Below are positions 6,493 to 7,654 of a DNA stretch of 7,654 bases, one piece after another. A program made the translations under genes and the position numbers. The stretch comes from an uncultured Acidobacteriota bacterium (GTDB taxonomy: Bacteria > Acidobacteriota > Thermoanaerobaculia > Gp7-AA8): positions 1 through 7,654 of the forward strand of contig CAMPKJ010000237.1 in assembly GCA_946887105.1 (NCBI GenBank), written 5' to 3'. The notes below the pieces were generated by a model, which was not told the DNA's origin, did no database searches, and saw only the letters and a program-made list of their open reading frames with translations. How positions within the stretch are numbered: position 1 is the first letter of the stretch; each line of letters starts with the position of its first letter.

Positions 6493-7635
6493 ATGCGGGC
6501 CATGCGCATTCTGGCTGGTTTCGTTCTCATGCTGGCGCTGGCGCCGCTCGCGGGCGCGCAGATCCTGGAGACGGAGGTGTGGGCCGGCGCGCTCGATCTG
6601 CGTGACGGCGGCTTCGCGGTTTCGGATCTGAAGAACCTTTCGAATCATCGCGGCTACGACAATCAGCCGGCGTTCCTGCCGGACGGGCAGTCGCTGTTGT
6701 TCACCACCGAGGCGCTGAACCTCGATGAAACGGGCCTGGGCGTGCATGCGGTGCGGTACGACCTGCGTAACGGAAAGTCGACGCCGCTGCCGCTGGCGCG
6801 CGGCTTCAGTCCGACACCGGCCGCGGACGGTCAGATCATGCTCCTGCGCGAAGGCGGCGTGTGGCTGCACGACGCGCGCGGGAAGCTGGTGCGCGCGCTG
6901 ACGCAGACCACGCAGGCGGGGTATTTCTACCGTTTCGAGGACGAGAGTTGGGTGCTGTTCATGAATGACCAGGACCGGCGCATCGTGCTCTACGATCCGC
7001 GGTCGCATGCGCTGGAGACGATGATCACCGGCGCGATCACGGCGCCGTATCGCGTGCCCGGCGAGCGCGCCGTGACGTTTGTGGTGCAGAGCGAGGACAC
7101 GCGCACGCTGCACCGCCTCGACGTCGATGCGAAGCGCGTTGCGACGCTGGCCACGATCCCGTTCCGCACGGGCGGGCATCATGTGTGGACGCCACGCGGG
7201 ACGCTGTTCATGGCGTCGGGACCGGCGATTCACGAATGGGATCCGCACCGCCCGTCGGAGTGGCCGATCGTGCAGCGCTTCGACTCGCCCGACCTGCAGG
7301 GCATCACCCGCATCGCGCTCAACCCCGCCGCCGATCGCATCGCGCTCGTGTCGACCGCAAACGATGAGACGGTTCTGCGCAACTCGCGTGCTGCGGTGAA
7401 CGACGCGATGGCCGCGGCGCTGAAAACGTTCCGAGGCACGAGCTACGTCCGCACGATCGAGTCGATTGCGTTCGGCGAGTCGTCAGCGACGGAACGCGGA
7501 ACGTGGATTCGCCGCTGGCGCAGCGCGGATGGTCCGGTCGAGCTGCGCGGCCGCTACACCGCGTCGTGGCAACGCACGATCGGCGGCGACGGCGCGCCGT
7601 CGTGGGCGGTGGGGCGGGAGGTCACGAACGAGTGA
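6493..7635 (+). CDS. Secreted TolB-like (PD40) propeller protein with C-terminal SnoaL/DUF4440-like domain
   Basis: The 380-residue product begins with a signal peptide (MRAMRILAGFVLMLALAPLA, likely cut near AGA-Q). Residues about 55-72, YDNQPAFLPDGQSLLFTT, are a clear PD40/TolB blade motif. Further strands run to about residue 290, with weaker blade signatures such as RIALNPAADRIALVST (273-288). From about 296 the pattern changes to a helix (RAAVNDAMAAALKTF), then ERGTWIRRWRSADGPVELRG and RYTASWQR. This resembles the second half of SnoaL/DUF4440 NTF2-like domains, which often end in such W-rich strands. The domain is short, so a partial or diverged copy is possible. ATG 6493 is used; ATG 6502, nine bases on, is an equally plausible start (MRILAGF) and neither has a strong ribosome site. 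A copy of the interspersed repeat follows one base after the stop. The propeller call is good; binding partner and substrate are unknown. Confidence 0.82.
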   Translation: MRAMRILAGFVLMLALAPLAGAQILETEVWAGALDLRDGGFAVSDLKNLSNHRGYDNQPAFLPDGQSLLFTTEALNLDETGLGVHAVRYDLRNGKSTPLPLARGFSPTPAADGQIMLLREGGVWLHDARGKLVRALTQTTQAGYFYRFEDESWVLFMNDQDRRIVLYDPRSHALETMITGAITAPYRVPGERAVTFVVQSEDTRTLHRLDVDAKRVATLATIPFRTGGHHVWTPRGTLFMASGPAIHEWDPHRPSEWPIVQRFDSPDLQGITRIALNPAADRIALVSTANDETVLRNSRAAVNDAMAAALKTFRGTSYVRTIESIAFGESSATERGTWIRRWRSADGPVELRGRYTASWQRTIGGDGAPSWAVGREVTNE

Positions 7636-7636
7636 G

Positions 7637-7651
7637 GGGGTCACACCTTCG
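7637..7651 (+). repeat. Copy of GGGGTCACACCTTCG immediately after a stop codon
   Basis: The 15 bases match the hairpin arm at 1547-1561 exactly, and the following TT agrees too before the window ends at 7654. The TGA of the TolB-like gene ends at 7635, so the word begins within two bases of it. It may be the left arm of another hairpin whose right arm lies beyond the window. Confidence 0.85.
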
Positions 7652-7654
7652 TTC

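Noticed and set aside
6484..7248. Minus-strand open frame of 254 codons
   Set aside because: It is antisense to the TolB-like gene and rich in Arg, His and Gln as expected of a GC-rich shadow; the sense strand has a signal peptide and a PD40 motif.
1..7654. tRNA, rRNA, riboswitch, prophage or defence genes
   Set aside because: No stretch resembles a tRNA cloverleaf, rRNA core or known riboswitch, and all coding space is taken by the five described genes.

Overview
The window is a G+C-rich bacterial segment (high GC judged by eye, not counted). It holds five protein-coding genes, four of them with probable signal peptides or membrane anchors. The mix is an Asp-box (BNR) beta-propeller protein of about 1100 residues, a DUF11 repeat protein, an anchored M28 peptidase and a TolB-like propeller. 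Such a set is common in Acidobacteriota and related soil or sediment lineages. That assignment is an inference, because there is no rRNA or other marker here.

Layout. Positions 1-1446 (minus strand) carry the N-terminal 482 codons of a secreted DUF11 tandem-repeat protein. It probably starts at TTG and runs off the left edge; the plus-strand open frames over this stretch are its shadows. Positions 1447-1637 form a divergent intergenic region with a 32/33-bp tandem duplication and a perfect 20-bp inverted repeat built on the word GGGGTCACACCTTCG. Positions 1638-2636 (plus) encode a membrane-anchored M28 zinc peptidase whose coding sequence contains two more exact copies of that word. Positions 3129-2650 (minus) encode a short SPFH/band 7 protein whose 3' end looks frameshifted; the restored frame would end in a TAG that overlaps the peptidase's TAG in a shared CTAG. 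Positions 6439-3137 (minus) encode the 1100-residue Asp-box protein, seven bases upstream of the band 7 gene and probably in one operon with it. Positions 6493-7635 (plus), divergent from the Asp-box gene, encode a secreted TolB-like propeller protein with a probable SnoaL/DUF4440-like C-terminal domain. The window ends in another copy of the repeat word directly after that gene's stop codon.

How it fits together. The genes look like an ordinary cell-envelope or secretome neighbourhood, and I see no sign of a defence island, prophage or CRISPR array. The most unusual signal is the repeated word. It occurs as an intergenic hairpin, as a tandem remnant, directly after a stop codon, and twice in phase inside a peptidase gene where it appears to replace coding sequence rather than lengthen the protein. 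It could be a REP-type interspersed palindrome or a DNA-uptake or other genome-wide recognition word. The window alone cannot decide between these.
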